Source: DASVHS01 sp038244815 (GTDB lineage: Bacteria; Acidobacteriota; Thermoanaerobaculia; Gp7-AA8). From it: a DNA stretch of 64,000 bases. The stretch covers positions 52,231 through 116,230 of the forward strand of contig JBBRTB010000014.1 in NCBI GenBank assembly GCA_038244815.1, given 5' to 3'. Shown here piece by piece: positions 26,999-35,484 of the stretch; the first letter of the stretch is position 1, and each line of letters starts with the position of its first letter. Under the pieces are notes generated by a model. It saw only the letters and a program-made list of their open reading frames with translations. It was not told where the DNA came from and did not search any database. The position numbers were made by a program, and so were the translations under genes.

Positions 26999-28396
26999 AT
27001 GCGCAGGTCTCTTCTTCTGGTCGCGCTGTGCGCGCTTGGCGCGGCGCCGCTCGCCGCGCAGAACACCGACATCGAGGCGCTCTCCGGCCTGCAGTTCAAC
27101 TTCGGTAATCCCGGCGCCCGTTCACTGGGCATGGGCGGGGCGTTCCTCGGCCTGGCCGACGATGCCTCCGCGGCCGAGGCCAATCCGGCCGGCTTGGCCA
27201 TCCTGCGCAAGCCGGAAGTGTCGCTGGAAGCGCGAAACTACGAGGAGGCCCAGGTCTTCACGACAAGCGGGACGTATCCGAACGTGGTGCGCACCCCGTT
27301 CACCCACTACAGCGACCGGGTCGTGGTCAGCTTCGCCAGCGCGGTCTACCCGATCAGGAACAAATTCACGCTCGGCCTCTACTACCATGAGCCGCTGAAG
27401 AATGCCGGCGGTGGCACGGTCTTCCCGACATTCAATCAGAACACCGGCAAGCTGGAGACGAAGACGCCGAACTTCTACCTTCCGACCGCGGGCGGCGGTC
27501 CGATCAGCGAAGCCGCCTGCATCGCGCTCCGTCAGACGACGCACAATCCGGCGGCGTGTCTCGAGTATCGCGTCGACCCGTTCATCTCGGCGCTCGACGT
27601 CCGCCAGCGAACGTACGGGATCTCCGGCGCATGGCAGGTCCTGCCGACGCTGTCCATCGGCGCGAACGTGCGTTACCAGACCTTCAAGGAAGGAGCGTTC
27701 ACGTTTCGTTTCGACCCCAACACGTTCGACGCAAAGAATGTGACGGTGCAAGCCACCGCCCGCACCAACGGAACGGACGTGCAGCTGACTCAGGAACACG
27801 ACGTCACATTCGGACTGGGGTTCAAGTGGGCGCCCTCGGACAAGTTCAGCGTCGGCGGGGTGGTGAAGCAGGGACCGAAATTCTCGGCGCCGACATTCTT
27901 CGCCGGCTCGCAGACCAACGGCGAGTTCGTGCAGGTGGCCGACACGACCTTTCATGATCCCGACATCGCCGGCCTCGGGCTGTCCTTCCGCCCCATCCCC
28001 ACGCTGACGATCGACGCCGACGCCGACTACGTCAAGTACTCGAACCTGGTCGACGACTTCGTTTCCGTCACCGCGGACGTATCAGACCTCAATCACCCGT
28101 TCGTGGCGAAAAACGTAACCGAGCTGCATGTCGGTGCGGAATACTTCTTCGCGGTGAAGGTGCCGTTCGCCATCCGCGCCGGTTACTGGCACGACCCCGC
28201 CCATTCGGTGACCTGGAACGGCCCGATCACCCGAGCCGACTACGTTGCCGAAGCGCTGCTCTACCCGAAGACGGCCGATCAGAATCACTACTCGATCGGC
28301 GGCGGATTCGCCTGGCCGAAGTTCCAGATCGATTTCGCCTACGACACCTCGAAGTACTACAAGGTCGGATCGCTATCGATGGTCACGCGCTTTTAG
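26999..28396 (+). CDS. FadL/OmpP1-like outer membrane porin
   Basis: The 465-residue product has a signal peptide (MRRSLLLVALCALGAAPLAAQ) and the family hallmark GARSLGMGGAFLGLADDASAAEANPAGLA (about residues 40-68). Next come long stretches of alternating strands and a C-terminal VGSLSMVTRF ending in phenylalanine. FadL-type porins take hydrophobic compounds, such as fatty acids or aromatics, across the outer membrane. The substrate here is unknown. The next gene is convergent, six bases away. Confidence 0.9.
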   Translation: MRRSLLLVALCALGAAPLAAQNTDIEALSGLQFNFGNPGARSLGMGGAFLGLADDASAAEANPAGLAILRKPEVSLEARNYEEAQVFTTSGTYPNVVRTPFTHYSDRVVVSFASAVYPIRNKFTLGLYYHEPLKNAGGGTVFPTFNQNTGKLETKTPNFYLPTAGGGPISEAACIALRQTTHNPAACLEYRVDPFISALDVRQRTYGISGAWQVLPTLSIGANVRYQTFKEGAFTFRFDPNTFDAKNVTVQATARTNGTDVQLTQEHDVTFGLGFKWAPSDKFSVGGVVKQGPKFSAPTFFAGSQTNGEFVQVADTTFHDPDIAGLGLSFRPIPTLTIDADADYVKYSNLVDDFVSVTADVSDLNHPFVAKNVTELHVGAEYFFAVKVPFAIRAGYWHDPAHSVTWNGPITRADYVAEALLYPKTADQNHYSIGGGFAWPKFQIDFAYDTSKYYKVGSLSMVTRF

Positions 28397-28402
28397 AGAC
28401 CC

Positions 28403-29104
28403 TCAACGTTGCCGCGCGGACAGTGCCTCGAGCGGCACGTCCATCAGATCGAAGCTCTCCCAGCTCCTGTAGTCGAAGTGCCACCACTCGGATGGCAGCG
28501 GGATGAAGCCGTGACGCGTCATCACCTCTTCGAGCCGGGCACGGTTGGCCAGTGCCTGCCGCGGAGCGGCGGTGTAATTGCGCCGGGCCCGGTCGGTGAA
28601 CTCGTCGTAGCCGCTGGGCATCTCCAGTTCCTGCCCGTTGCGCAGATCGATGAGCGTCAGATCGACGGCCGCGCCACGGTTGTGCCGCGATCCCTTGGCG
28701 GGATCGGCCACGAAGTCGGCGTCCCTGATCGGCTCCCACATCTGCTCGGTGATGCGGTATGGGCGATAGGCGTCGTAGATCTTCAGTCCGAGGTTTTCTT
28801 TGGCCAGCTCGGACTGCGCATCGCGGAGAGCGGCCGCTGCTGGATAGCGCAGGAATGTCTTCGCCACGGGGTACAGCTGGCGGTGCATGAAGTTGTTCGT
28901 GGTGGCGTAGCGGACGTCGAGGACGATGCCGGGAATGAACGACTGCAGATCGACGAACCGCTTATCCGGCTCGGCGCGAACGATCTGTTCGTACGTGGCC
29001 AGATCCGGTACGACGTGAAGACCGTAGCGGTTGGCGGGGATCGCCGGCGCCGCGGCGCAGCCGGCGAGAAGCACGATCGCAACGAGTGGGAAAGCACGTT
29101 TCAT
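28403..29104 (-). CDS. VanX/DdpX-type D-alanyl-D-alanine dipeptidase lipoprotein
   Basis: A 233-residue zinc dipeptidase with lipobox LAGC (C16), so probably membrane-tethered in the envelope. Zinc ligands H141, D148 and H209 are in SRHNRGAAVD and EWWHFDY; E206 is the expected general base, and R114/R117 lie in DAYRPYR. The family hydrolyses D-Ala-D-Ala. As an exported form it more likely recycles peptidoglycan dipeptide than gives vancomycin resistance, since no vanHA genes are near. ATG 29104 is preferred over GTG 29125 for signal peptide fit. Confidence 0.9.
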   Translation of the reverse strand: MKRAFPLVAIVLLAGCAAAPAIPANRYGLHVVPDLATYEQIVRAEPDKRFVDLQSFIPGIVLDVRYATTNNFMHRQLYPVAKTFLRYPAAAALRDAQSELAKENLGLKIYDAYRPYRITEQMWEPIRDADFVADPAKGSRHNRGAAVDLTLIDLRNGQELEMPSGYDEFTDRARRNYTAAPRQALANRARLEEVMTRHGFIPLPSEWWHFDYRSWESFDLMDVPLEALSARQR

Positions 29105-29157
29105 GGGGATCAGTCTATGCTTCACGGCCGTCGTACACCGCCGCGGGCCAGGCTCTT

Positions 29158-31194
29158 CTAGAACGTCGCGGCCTTGCGCGTGTTCATGAACGTCTCGAGC
29201 TGATCGGCAGGAAGGGGCCGGCTGATGAGATAGCCCTGGATCTTGTCGCAGCCGTGGCGCCGCAGAAACTCGAGCTGTTCCTCACGCTCCACTCCTTCGG
29301 CGACGACGTCGAGTGTCAGGCTGTGGGCCATCTGGATGACGGCGCCGACGATGGCGGCGTCGCTCGGATCGGTGGTGACGTCCTTGACGAAGCTCTGATC
29401 GAGCTTGAGCGTGTCGATCGGAAATCTCTTCAGGTAATTCAGTGATGAATACCCCGTACCAAAATCATCCATTGAAATCCGCACGCCGAGGGTCTTGAGC
29501 TCGCGGAGCGTGTACATCGTGTTCTCCGCATTCTGCATGGCGTTGCTCTCGGTGATCTCCACCTCCAGGCTGGAGGCGTCGATCCCGGTCTCGTGAATGG
29601 CGGAGCGGATCGTCTCCACGAGGTCCGGCTGCTGAAACTGTCTCGCCGACAGGTTGACGGCCACCGTGAACTCCTGGTCGATCTTGCGCTGCCAGGACTT
29701 GAGCTGGCGGCAGGCCGTGCGCAGGATCCATTCGCCGATGGGCACGATCAGACCCGACGCTTCCGCCACGGAAATGAAGTGTGCCGGCGACAGCAGTCCC
29801 AGTTCGGGATGCTGCCAGCGCACCAGGGCTTCCACGCCGACGACGGCATCGGTCCTGGCGTCGATCTGGGGCTGATAGTGCAGAACGAGCTCGTTCTGGC
29901 TGAGGGCCTTGCGCAGTGCGTTCTCGAGTCCGAGGCGCTCCAGGGCGCGGGCGTTCATCGCCGGCGCGTAGAGCTGGTAGTTGTCACGGCCCTGTTCCTT
30001 CGCGCGGTACATCGCCGTATCGGCGTTGCGCACGAGCGTTTCCGGATCGGAGCCGTCCGCCGGAAAGATGCTGACGCCGATGCTCGTCGTCACGAACAGC
30101 TCGCGCTCGTTGACGAAGAACGGGATCTTCAGCGTCTCGTTGATCTTCAGGGCGATCTTCGCGGCGTCCTCGATGTTCTCGATCTTCGGAATGAGCAGCG
30201 TGAATTCGTCGCCGCCGAACCGCGCCACGGTGTCGCCCTCGCGCACGCAGCGGCGCACGCGCTCCGCCACCGCCTTGAGCAGCGTGTCGCCGACGGTATG
30301 GCCGAGCGAGTCGTTGATGTCCTTGAACCGGTCGAGATCGAGGAAAAAGACCGCCAGCTTCTGATGCGCGCGGTTCGCCTGCGCCAGGGCCACGATCAGC
30401 CGGTCCATGAACAGCGGCCGGTTGGGCATGCCGGTGAGGGCGTCGTGATAGGCAAGGTGCTCGATCTCCACGGCGGCGAGCTCCGACGCCTCCCGCTCGT
30501 CCTCCAGCAGGCAGGCGATCATCCCGATAGCCATGATCGACTGGATCAGAAAGTCGATGTAGCCGAGATACAGCGTGTAATCGAGCAGACGCCCGCCGAC
30601 GAACCAGAACACTCCCAGCGTGACGTATTGGATCTGTTCGAGGGCATAGGCGCCGAACGCGGCCCCAAGAACCGTGAACCCGATGCCCACGCGCCGGCGG
30701 CGCGCGCTCCACAATTTGCCGGCGGTATAGCCGAAGGCCAGTGCGGCCACCAGGGAGCGGACGGCGACGTGCGTGAAATAGCGGCCGCTCGACAATGAAT
30801 CGGGCGTGACGAACAGCAGCGAGATCAGAAAGCCAAAGACGAACAGGCCGATCGTGATGCGGCGCGAGTCCACGAGACGCACCGGCCGCCGCCGCACCAG
30901 CTCATAGACGCCGAACAGCAGCCAGCCGATCTGCAGGTAGCCGGTGATCCCGGTAATCACGCTGGCGACGATGCGCGCCGGGTCGGTGGCGGGAGTGCGC
31001 AGCACCATCGCCATCGTCGCCGACACACCGCTGAACAAGTTGAAGACCGCCAGCGCTGACCAGCCCAGGCTCCAGTGCAGCAGGTAGGACTTGCCGTATT
31101 GCCGGTAGAAACCGAACAGCACCAGCGCCATCACGGTCGAGCCGATGGTCTGGGCGATGAACGTCAACGTGGCCGCGAGGTCAAATGGCGGCAT
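29158..31194 (-). CDS. Membrane diguanylate cyclase/phosphodiesterase (GGDEF-EAL)
   Basis: The 678-residue protein has about seven N-terminal hydrophobic helices (residues 1-230, an MHYT/MASE-like sensor of unrecognised type). A GGDEF domain (about 240-410) has intact FGGDEF, and an EAL domain (about 420-670) has intact EALVRW, the metal-site residues in DDFGTGYSSL and LKLDQSF, and a terminal KIQGYLISRPLP. Both c-di-GMP synthesis and hydrolysis could be active. No RxxD inhibitory site was confirmed. The gene is monocistronic as far as can be seen. Confidence 0.92.
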   Translation of the reverse strand: MPPFDLAATLTFIAQTIGSTVMALVLFGFYRQYGKSYLLHWSLGWSALAVFNLFSGVSATMAMVLRTPATDPARIVASVITGITGYLQIGWLLFGVYELVRRRPVRLVDSRRITIGLFVFGFLISLLFVTPDSLSSGRYFTHVAVRSLVAALAFGYTAGKLWSARRRRVGIGFTVLGAAFGAYALEQIQYVTLGVFWFVGGRLLDYTLYLGYIDFLIQSIMAIGMIACLLEDEREASELAAVEIEHLAYHDALTGMPNRPLFMDRLIVALAQANRAHQKLAVFFLDLDRFKDINDSLGHTVGDTLLKAVAERVRRCVREGDTVARFGGDEFTLLIPKIENIEDAAKIALKINETLKIPFFVNERELFVTTSIGVSIFPADGSDPETLVRNADTAMYRAKEQGRDNYQLYAPAMNARALERLGLENALRKALSQNELVLHYQPQIDARTDAVVGVEALVRWQHPELGLLSPAHFISVAEASGLIVPIGEWILRTACRQLKSWQRKIDQEFTVAVNLSARQFQQPDLVETIRSAIHETGIDASSLEVEITESNAMQNAENTMYTLRELKTLGVRISMDDFGTGYSSLNYLKRFPIDTLKLDQSFVKDVTTDPSDAAIVGAVIQMAHSLTLDVVAEGVEREEQLEFLRRHGCDKIQGYLISRPLPADQLETFMNTRKAATF

Positions 31195-31265
31195 CTAGCG
31201 GTTTCTCATCATGTCGTGAACATCGATTCTGTCGTGAGTATCGAAGGTTTGCCAAGAGCGGGCCG

Positions 31266-32336
31266 TCAAGATGCCGTCGAATAAGCGTCAATCAGCCGTC
31301 GAGCCGCCTTCCCGTACCCGAACACCTCGGCCCGCCGGTTTACTTCGTGGCGCAGACGGTCTCGGTCCTGCGCCAGGAGGCTCACGGCGGTCGCGGCAAG
31401 ATCACCCGCCGTCGCCGTCGCGGCAACGTGACGCGCGCTCAGCTCCCCGAGGACTCCGCGAATGCCTTCGATCGGAAAGATCGCCGGGGCCACCCCGCAG
31501 CCCATGGCCTCGATGACGGCGCGATGACCTTCATCGGAGCCGGAAGCGGTGAAGAGCAGGACATCCGCTGCACGATAGTGCTCCGCAAGGTCGTCCTCGT
31601 GGTAGCCGGCCCAGATCACGGCGTCCCCGAGTGATCGCTCGCGGGCATGCTCCTCGAGCCGCGGCCGGTGCTCACCATGGCCGATCAGGAGAAGCCTGGA
31701 GTCGTCGCGCGCCTCCCGAACGAGCGCGAACGTGTCGAGCACATCTTCGAATCCTCGACCCCACGCCATCTTTCCGATGGCCACGAGCAGCGGTGCCCCG
31801 GGCGCGATTCCGTACTGTGCCCGCACGTCCGGTCCGTCCGGGGTGAACTGATCGGTATCGAGCGGCGGAGGCGCGATCGTCACCTCGCGTCCACGGAGAA
31901 CGGCCGAGGAGGCCAACTCATCGTTGACGACGAAGACCGAATCCGTCCGCGCCAGCAGCGACCGCGTGAACGGCTCGTTGCGCAGCGTGCGGCGGGAATG
32001 AAACGTGCGGGCGATGCGCGGCCGGCGGGGACCACGAGCCACGAATCGCGCCAGCCAGTGGTCGTAGGTCAGATGGGCATGGATGAAGTCGAAGCCGTGC
32101 TCGGTGACCAGGCGGTCGAGCGCGGCCTCGCTGCGCAGGAACGAGACCGGATTCTGCGCCCTGGCGATGACGGGGTGTGCGAAATCACGACGGGCCAGCT
32201 TCGCCTGCAGCTTGTATCCGCCGACGTAAGCGTAGTGCGCGTCCGTTCCCGCCGCGCGCAGCGCCTCCACCTCGGCGAACGCCAGCGCCGCCGCTCCTGT
32301 CCACCGGTTGCCCGCCGCCAAATGGAGGATTTTCAT
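31266..32336 (-). CDS. GT4-family glycosyltransferase
   Basis: The 356-residue GT-B enzyme has an N-terminal acceptor domain (MKILHLAAGNRWTGAAALAF) and a donor domain with LLVAIGKMAWGRGFEDVLD and the EX7E-type segment GSDEGHRAVIEAMGCGVAPAI. It probably adds a sugar to a lipid-linked glycan. Divergent from the Trm112-like gene and near the O-antigen ligase, so a role in surface polysaccharide is likely. Donor and acceptor are unknown. Confidence 0.88.
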   Translation of the reverse strand: MKILHLAAGNRWTGAAALAFAEVEALRAAGTDAHYAYVGGYKLQAKLARRDFAHPVIARAQNPVSFLRSEAALDRLVTEHGFDFIHAHLTYDHWLARFVARGPRRPRIARTFHSRRTLRNEPFTRSLLARTDSVFVVNDELASSAVLRGREVTIAPPPLDTDQFTPDGPDVRAQYGIAPGAPLLVAIGKMAWGRGFEDVLDTFALVREARDDSRLLLIGHGEHRPRLEEHARERSLGDAVIWAGYHEDDLAEHYRAADVLLFTASGSDEGHRAVIEAMGCGVAPAIFPIEGIRGVLGELSARHVAATATAGDLAATAVSLLAQDRDRLRHEVNRRAEVFGYGKAARRLIDAYSTAS

Positions 32337-32346
32337 CTGCTATAGT
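32337..32346 (+). promoter_or_regulatory. Extended -10 element, possibly for a leaderless transcript
   Basis: CTGCTATAGT gives TGC plus TATAGT, a strong extended -10, only nine bases before ATG 32356. A start site 7-9 bases downstream would fall at or just before the A of the start codon, so the transcript may be leaderless. Confidence 0.45.
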
Positions 32347-32355
32347 GCGCCCGCC

Positions 32356-32595
32356 ATGGCGGTCGATTCCGAGCTTCTCGAGATTCTAGCCTGTCCTCTC
32401 TGCAAGGAAGAGGTGAAACTCGTTTCACTCACGGACACACGCCGCACGACCGTGCGCGACAAGTACCGGGAGAAGTTTCGTGGCGAAGAACCGGTCGTCG
32501 AGCAGGGACTGCAGTGCGTGAAATGCCATCGCGTCTATCCGATCGTCAGCGACATTCCGGTCATGCTCGTGGACGAGGCATTCGACACTCCCTAG
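32356..32595 (+). CDS. Trm112/YcaR-family zinc-ribbon protein
   Basis: A 79-residue small protein with two cysteine pairs, C13/C16 in ILACPLCKEEV and C54/C57 in GLQCVKCHRVYPI. It then has SDIPVML, the Trm112/UPF0434 pattern. Relative to YcaR it carries a basic insertion of about 15 residues between the pairs. Family members act as partners of methyltransferases or in lipopolysaccharide-related operons. It precedes the O-antigen ligase on the same strand by 45 bases. Confidence 0.88.
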   Translation: MAVDSELLEILACPLCKEEVKLVSLTDTRRTTVRDKYREKFRGEEPVVEQGLQCVKCHRVYPIVSDIPVMLVDEAFDTP

Positions 32596-32640
32596 ACGGT
32601 CGCGAGTCGCCAGTCGTAGGTCTGGGGGGGGCTGCGACGC

Positions 32641-33867
32641 ATGAATGTTTTCGATCGCCTGCGACTCTCCGGCCTGCCGCCGGCCACCCGCTACGCGGCG
32701 GTCATCTACCTCGCTCACGTACTCCTGCAGGGGAAGATCGCGCTCTCCGAGCTCACCGCGGCGGCGACGCTGGTGCTGGTGGCCATCGCGCTTTTTCGCC
32801 GGGAGATCAGGCCGTCGTTTCACATCCTCTACTTTCCGCTTGCCCTTTACGGGATCGTGTCGACGGCTTCGTCGATCGCGAATCACGCCTCTCGTCACGC
32901 CTTCGGCGAAAGCGCGCTGTGGCTGAAGATGGGCATGTTTCCCGCCGCGCTCATTCTGTTCCGCGAGGTGATGCGTCTCCGCCGGTACGCACTGGGCGCG
33001 CAGATCGTCTTCGCAGTGGCCATCAGCCTGGATGGCATCATCCAGTACTTCGGCGAGGCGCAGCACGATCTCGAGCATCGCATCACCGGACCCACTGCTC
33101 ACGTAATGACCTATTCGGGCTTTCTGCTGCCGGCGTCATTGCTGCTCATCATTCTGGCTGTGCGCAGGCGCAGCGGATGGATGATCGCGCCCGCGGCCAT
33201 CGTCTCGTTCGCGCTACTGCTGACGTTCACACGCAGTGTCTGGCTGGGCTGGCTCGTGGCCATCTTTGCCGTTCTGCTCCTCAATCGCTCGGCCTGGATC
33301 CTCTACGCGGTCACCGTGCTCATCTTCGCCGTGACCTTCGTCCCGGAGGCGATGTTCGGGCGGCTGGTCTCGTCGTTCGACGTGCAGCAGTCGTCGAACC
33401 TCGACCGCATCCGCATGGCCGAGGGCGGCCTGGAGATGATCAAGGATCATCCGGTGCTGGGCGTCGGACCGGCGAACGTCAAAGAGGTGTATCCGCTCTA
33501 CCGCAAGGCGGACGCGCCGCGGTTCAGGCCTCCGCACCTGCACAACAACATCATCCAGCTCTGGGCCGAGCGTGGCATCGGAGCGGTCCTGGCGTACCTG
33601 CTGCTGTTGGGCCTGTTTCTGCGCGAGTGTGCGCGTGGTTGGCAGGGTCCGGGTCGCGAGTTTGCCGAGGCCGGCGTGGCCATCGCCGTCGGTCTGGCCT
33701 ACGCCGGACTCTTCGAGTTCAACTTCGGCGACACGGAGGTGTTGCTCATCATGCTGGAGCTCTTCGCTCTCGTGATCGCCTCGATCGAGGCCGCCCAGCC
33801 CGCCACGAATGAACCGGCCCCGGGCCTTGTTGCGAGAGGTCCGGCAGGCCTCCGGGCCGCCCCGTAA
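32641..33867 (+). CDS. O-antigen ligase/polymerase (WaaL/Wzy-like) membrane protein
   Basis: The 408-residue protein has about ten transmembrane helices and a large periplasmic loop near residues 250-310 with GLEMIKDHPVLGVGPANVKEVYP and HLHNNIIQLWAERG, the Wzy_C signature (PF04932). It joins or polymerises lipid-linked glycan at the periplasmic face. An eight-G tract (32624-32631) lies nine bases before the ATG and acts as the ribosome site. The last 25 residues are proline/alanine rich and not conserved. Confidence 0.88.
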   Translation: MNVFDRLRLSGLPPATRYAAVIYLAHVLLQGKIALSELTAAATLVLVAIALFRREIRPSFHILYFPLALYGIVSTASSIANHASRHAFGESALWLKMGMFPAALILFREVMRLRRYALGAQIVFAVAISLDGIIQYFGEAQHDLEHRITGPTAHVMTYSGFLLPASLLLIILAVRRRSGWMIAPAAIVSFALLLTFTRSVWLGWLVAIFAVLLLNRSAWILYAVTVLIFAVTFVPEAMFGRLVSSFDVQQSSNLDRIRMAEGGLEMIKDHPVLGVGPANVKEVYPLYRKADAPRFRPPHLHNNIIQLWAERGIGAVLAYLLLLGLFLRECARGWQGPGREFAEAGVAIAVGLAYAGLFEFNFGDTEVLLIMLELFALVIASIEAAQPATNEPAPGLVARGPAGLRAAP

Positions 33868-33910
33868 CCTTTCCAACATGGCCGCGTCGAAGGGAACAGA
33901 AGCAGGGGAG

Positions 33911-34492
33911 ATGAAACACCTGAGCGATCAGGAGTTGATGAGAATCGTTCAGGCCGGCGATTACACCCCTGCCTCGGAGCTTTACGACCGCTACAGTGCG
34001 CGGATTTACAACTTCGCTTTTCGTTTCTTGAAGAACTCCGAGGCGGCCGAAGACGCGACGCAGGAAGTGTTCGTCAAGATGATGAAGTACGCGAATCAAT
34101 TTCAGGGCGATGCCAAGCTCTCGACGTGGCTCTTTTCCATCACCGCGAACTGGTGCCGCGATTACCTCCGGAAAGCGGACAACAAGCCGAAGGAGTCGGA
34201 GGAGGTGCTGCTGATGCTGCCCTCCTCGAGCGAGCTGGGACCTGAACGCAATCTCGAGAAGAAGGAAGACGAGCGGCGCGTGCAGCGGGCGCTGAGCGCG
34301 CTGACGCCGGAGCAACGCGAGGCCATTCTGCTGTCGCGGTATCAGGGTTTGTCGTACGCCGAGATCGCCCAGATCGCGGGCTGCTCGGAAGGCGCGGTCA
34401 AGACGCGTGTCTTCCGGGCCATGGAAACGTTGAAAAAAGCGCTCGCCGCGGAGGCGAGCGGAGGAAACCAATGGTCGACTGTCATGAGATGA
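33911..34492 (+). CDS. ECF-family RNA polymerase sigma factor
   Basis: A 193-residue sigma-70 family protein with region 2 (ARIYNFAFRFLKNSEAAEDATQEVFVKMM) and region 4 (ALSALTPEQREAILLSRYQGLSYAEIAQIAGCSEGAVKTRVFRAMETLKK), lacking region 3, as in ECF sigma factors. ATG 33911 is chosen for AGCAGG four bases upstream; ATG 33878 is an alternative. The 3' end overlaps the anti-sigma-like gene by 22 bases, which implies paired expression. Confidence 0.92.
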   Translation: MKHLSDQELMRIVQAGDYTPASELYDRYSARIYNFAFRFLKNSEAAEDATQEVFVKMMKYANQFQGDAKLSTWLFSITANWCRDYLRKADNKPKESEEVLLMLPSSSELGPERNLEKKEDERRVQRALSALTPEQREAILLSRYQGLSYAEIAQIAGCSEGAVKTRVFRAMETLKKALAAEASGGNQWSTVMR

Positions 34493-35484
34493 GAGAGTCG
34501 ATGCCGTTGCTGCTGTCCGAGTCCCTCGATCACAGCCGGCGCGAACTCACACATCAGCACATCGAGACTTGCGCGGAATGCACCGCCGAGTGGAATGCCT
34601 ATCGCGAGACCTGGGGTCTTCTGGGAGCGCTGCCGGAGGTCGAAGTCCCGGCGCAGGTCCGCGAGCGGTTCCTGTCCGCCGTCAGCAACCCCGGCGCGCG
34701 CCCGAACGTGGTGTCGTTCACGCGGCGGCCGGCGATGAAATGGCTGGCCCAGGCCGCGGCCGTGGTCGTCCTGGCCGGTGGCGGGTACTTCGCCGGTCAT
34801 CGCTCCACGGACGTCCGGCCGGCCATCAACGTGGACAACCCGCTCGTCACGAGCGTCCAGCCTTCGCAATACTCGCTCGTCGAGTCGCGCGTCATTCCGG
34901 CCAGTGCCCTCAGCCCGGACATCCAGGGGCGTCCGAACATCCACAACGTGCAGTTCACCGACTCCGACGCCAGCGACAACAAGATCGGTCTTTCGTTCGA
35001 TGTGACATCGCGCATGACCGTCACTGGCAGCCCCAGCGACCGCAGCATGATCCGGTTGTTGTCGTACGTGCTCGAGGATGAGAACAGCGACGTTGCGCCG
35101 TCGCGCACGCAGGCCATCGAATGGGTGCGCAAGATGTACGCCGCGCCGCAGCATGGGCAGCCGGAAATCGCCGACGCGCTCGCGAAGGTCCTGCGCAACG
35201 ACTCTCATTCCGGCGTCCGCATCAGCGCGGTCGACTCACTCAAGACGTTATCCGGCTCCGCGTCGGCGGAGACGCGCCAGGCGCTCATCGAGGCGCTGAA
35301 GAACGATCCCAATCCCGCCGTGCGCATCAAGGCCGTGGAAGCGCTCGCGAATATCGCCCACAGCGGGACGCCGCTCGACGCGGCCACGCTGGACACGCTG
35401 CGCGCCAAAGCCTCACAGGATGATGAAAACATGTACGTCCGCGTCAAAGCGGCCGAGGTGCTGAGCAATATCCGTCCGCAATGA
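34471..35484 (+). CDS. Anti-sigma factor with zinc-finger, one membrane helix and HEAT repeats
   Basis: The 337-residue protein starts with a zf-HC2 anti-sigma domain (H30, C34 and C37, HxxxCxxC), which should bind the sigma factor encoded just upstream. One transmembrane helix lies at about residues 89-108. The outer part ends in HEAT-like repeats (ADALAKVLRNDSHSGVRISAVDSL, RQALIEALKNDPNPAVRIKAVEAL, DENMYVRVKAAEVL). The HEAT solenoid outside the membrane may sense or bind an envelope protein. GGAGG precedes ATG 34471 by six bases. The stop overlaps the next gene as ATGA. Confidence 0.85.
   Translation: MVDCHEMRESMPLLLSESLDHSRRELTHQHIETCAECTAEWNAYRETWGLLGALPEVEVPAQVRERFLSAVSNPGARPNVVSFTRRPAMKWLAQAAAVVVLAGGGYFAGHRSTDVRPAINVDNPLVTSVQPSQYSLVESRVIPASALSPDIQGRPNIHNVQFTDSDASDNKIGLSFDVTSRMTVTGSPSDRSMIRLLSYVLEDENSDVAPSRTQAIEWVRKMYAAPQHGQPEIADALAKVLRNDSHSGVRISAVDSLKTLSGSASAETRQALIEALKNDPNPAVRIKAVEALANIAHSGTPLDAATLDTLRAKASQDDENMYVRVKAAEVLSNIRPQ

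Noticed and set aside
28403..29104. Vancomycin resistance determinant
   Set aside because: VanX-like, but there is no vanH, vanA or vanRS nearby and the protein has a lipoprotein signal, unlike cytoplasmic VanX.
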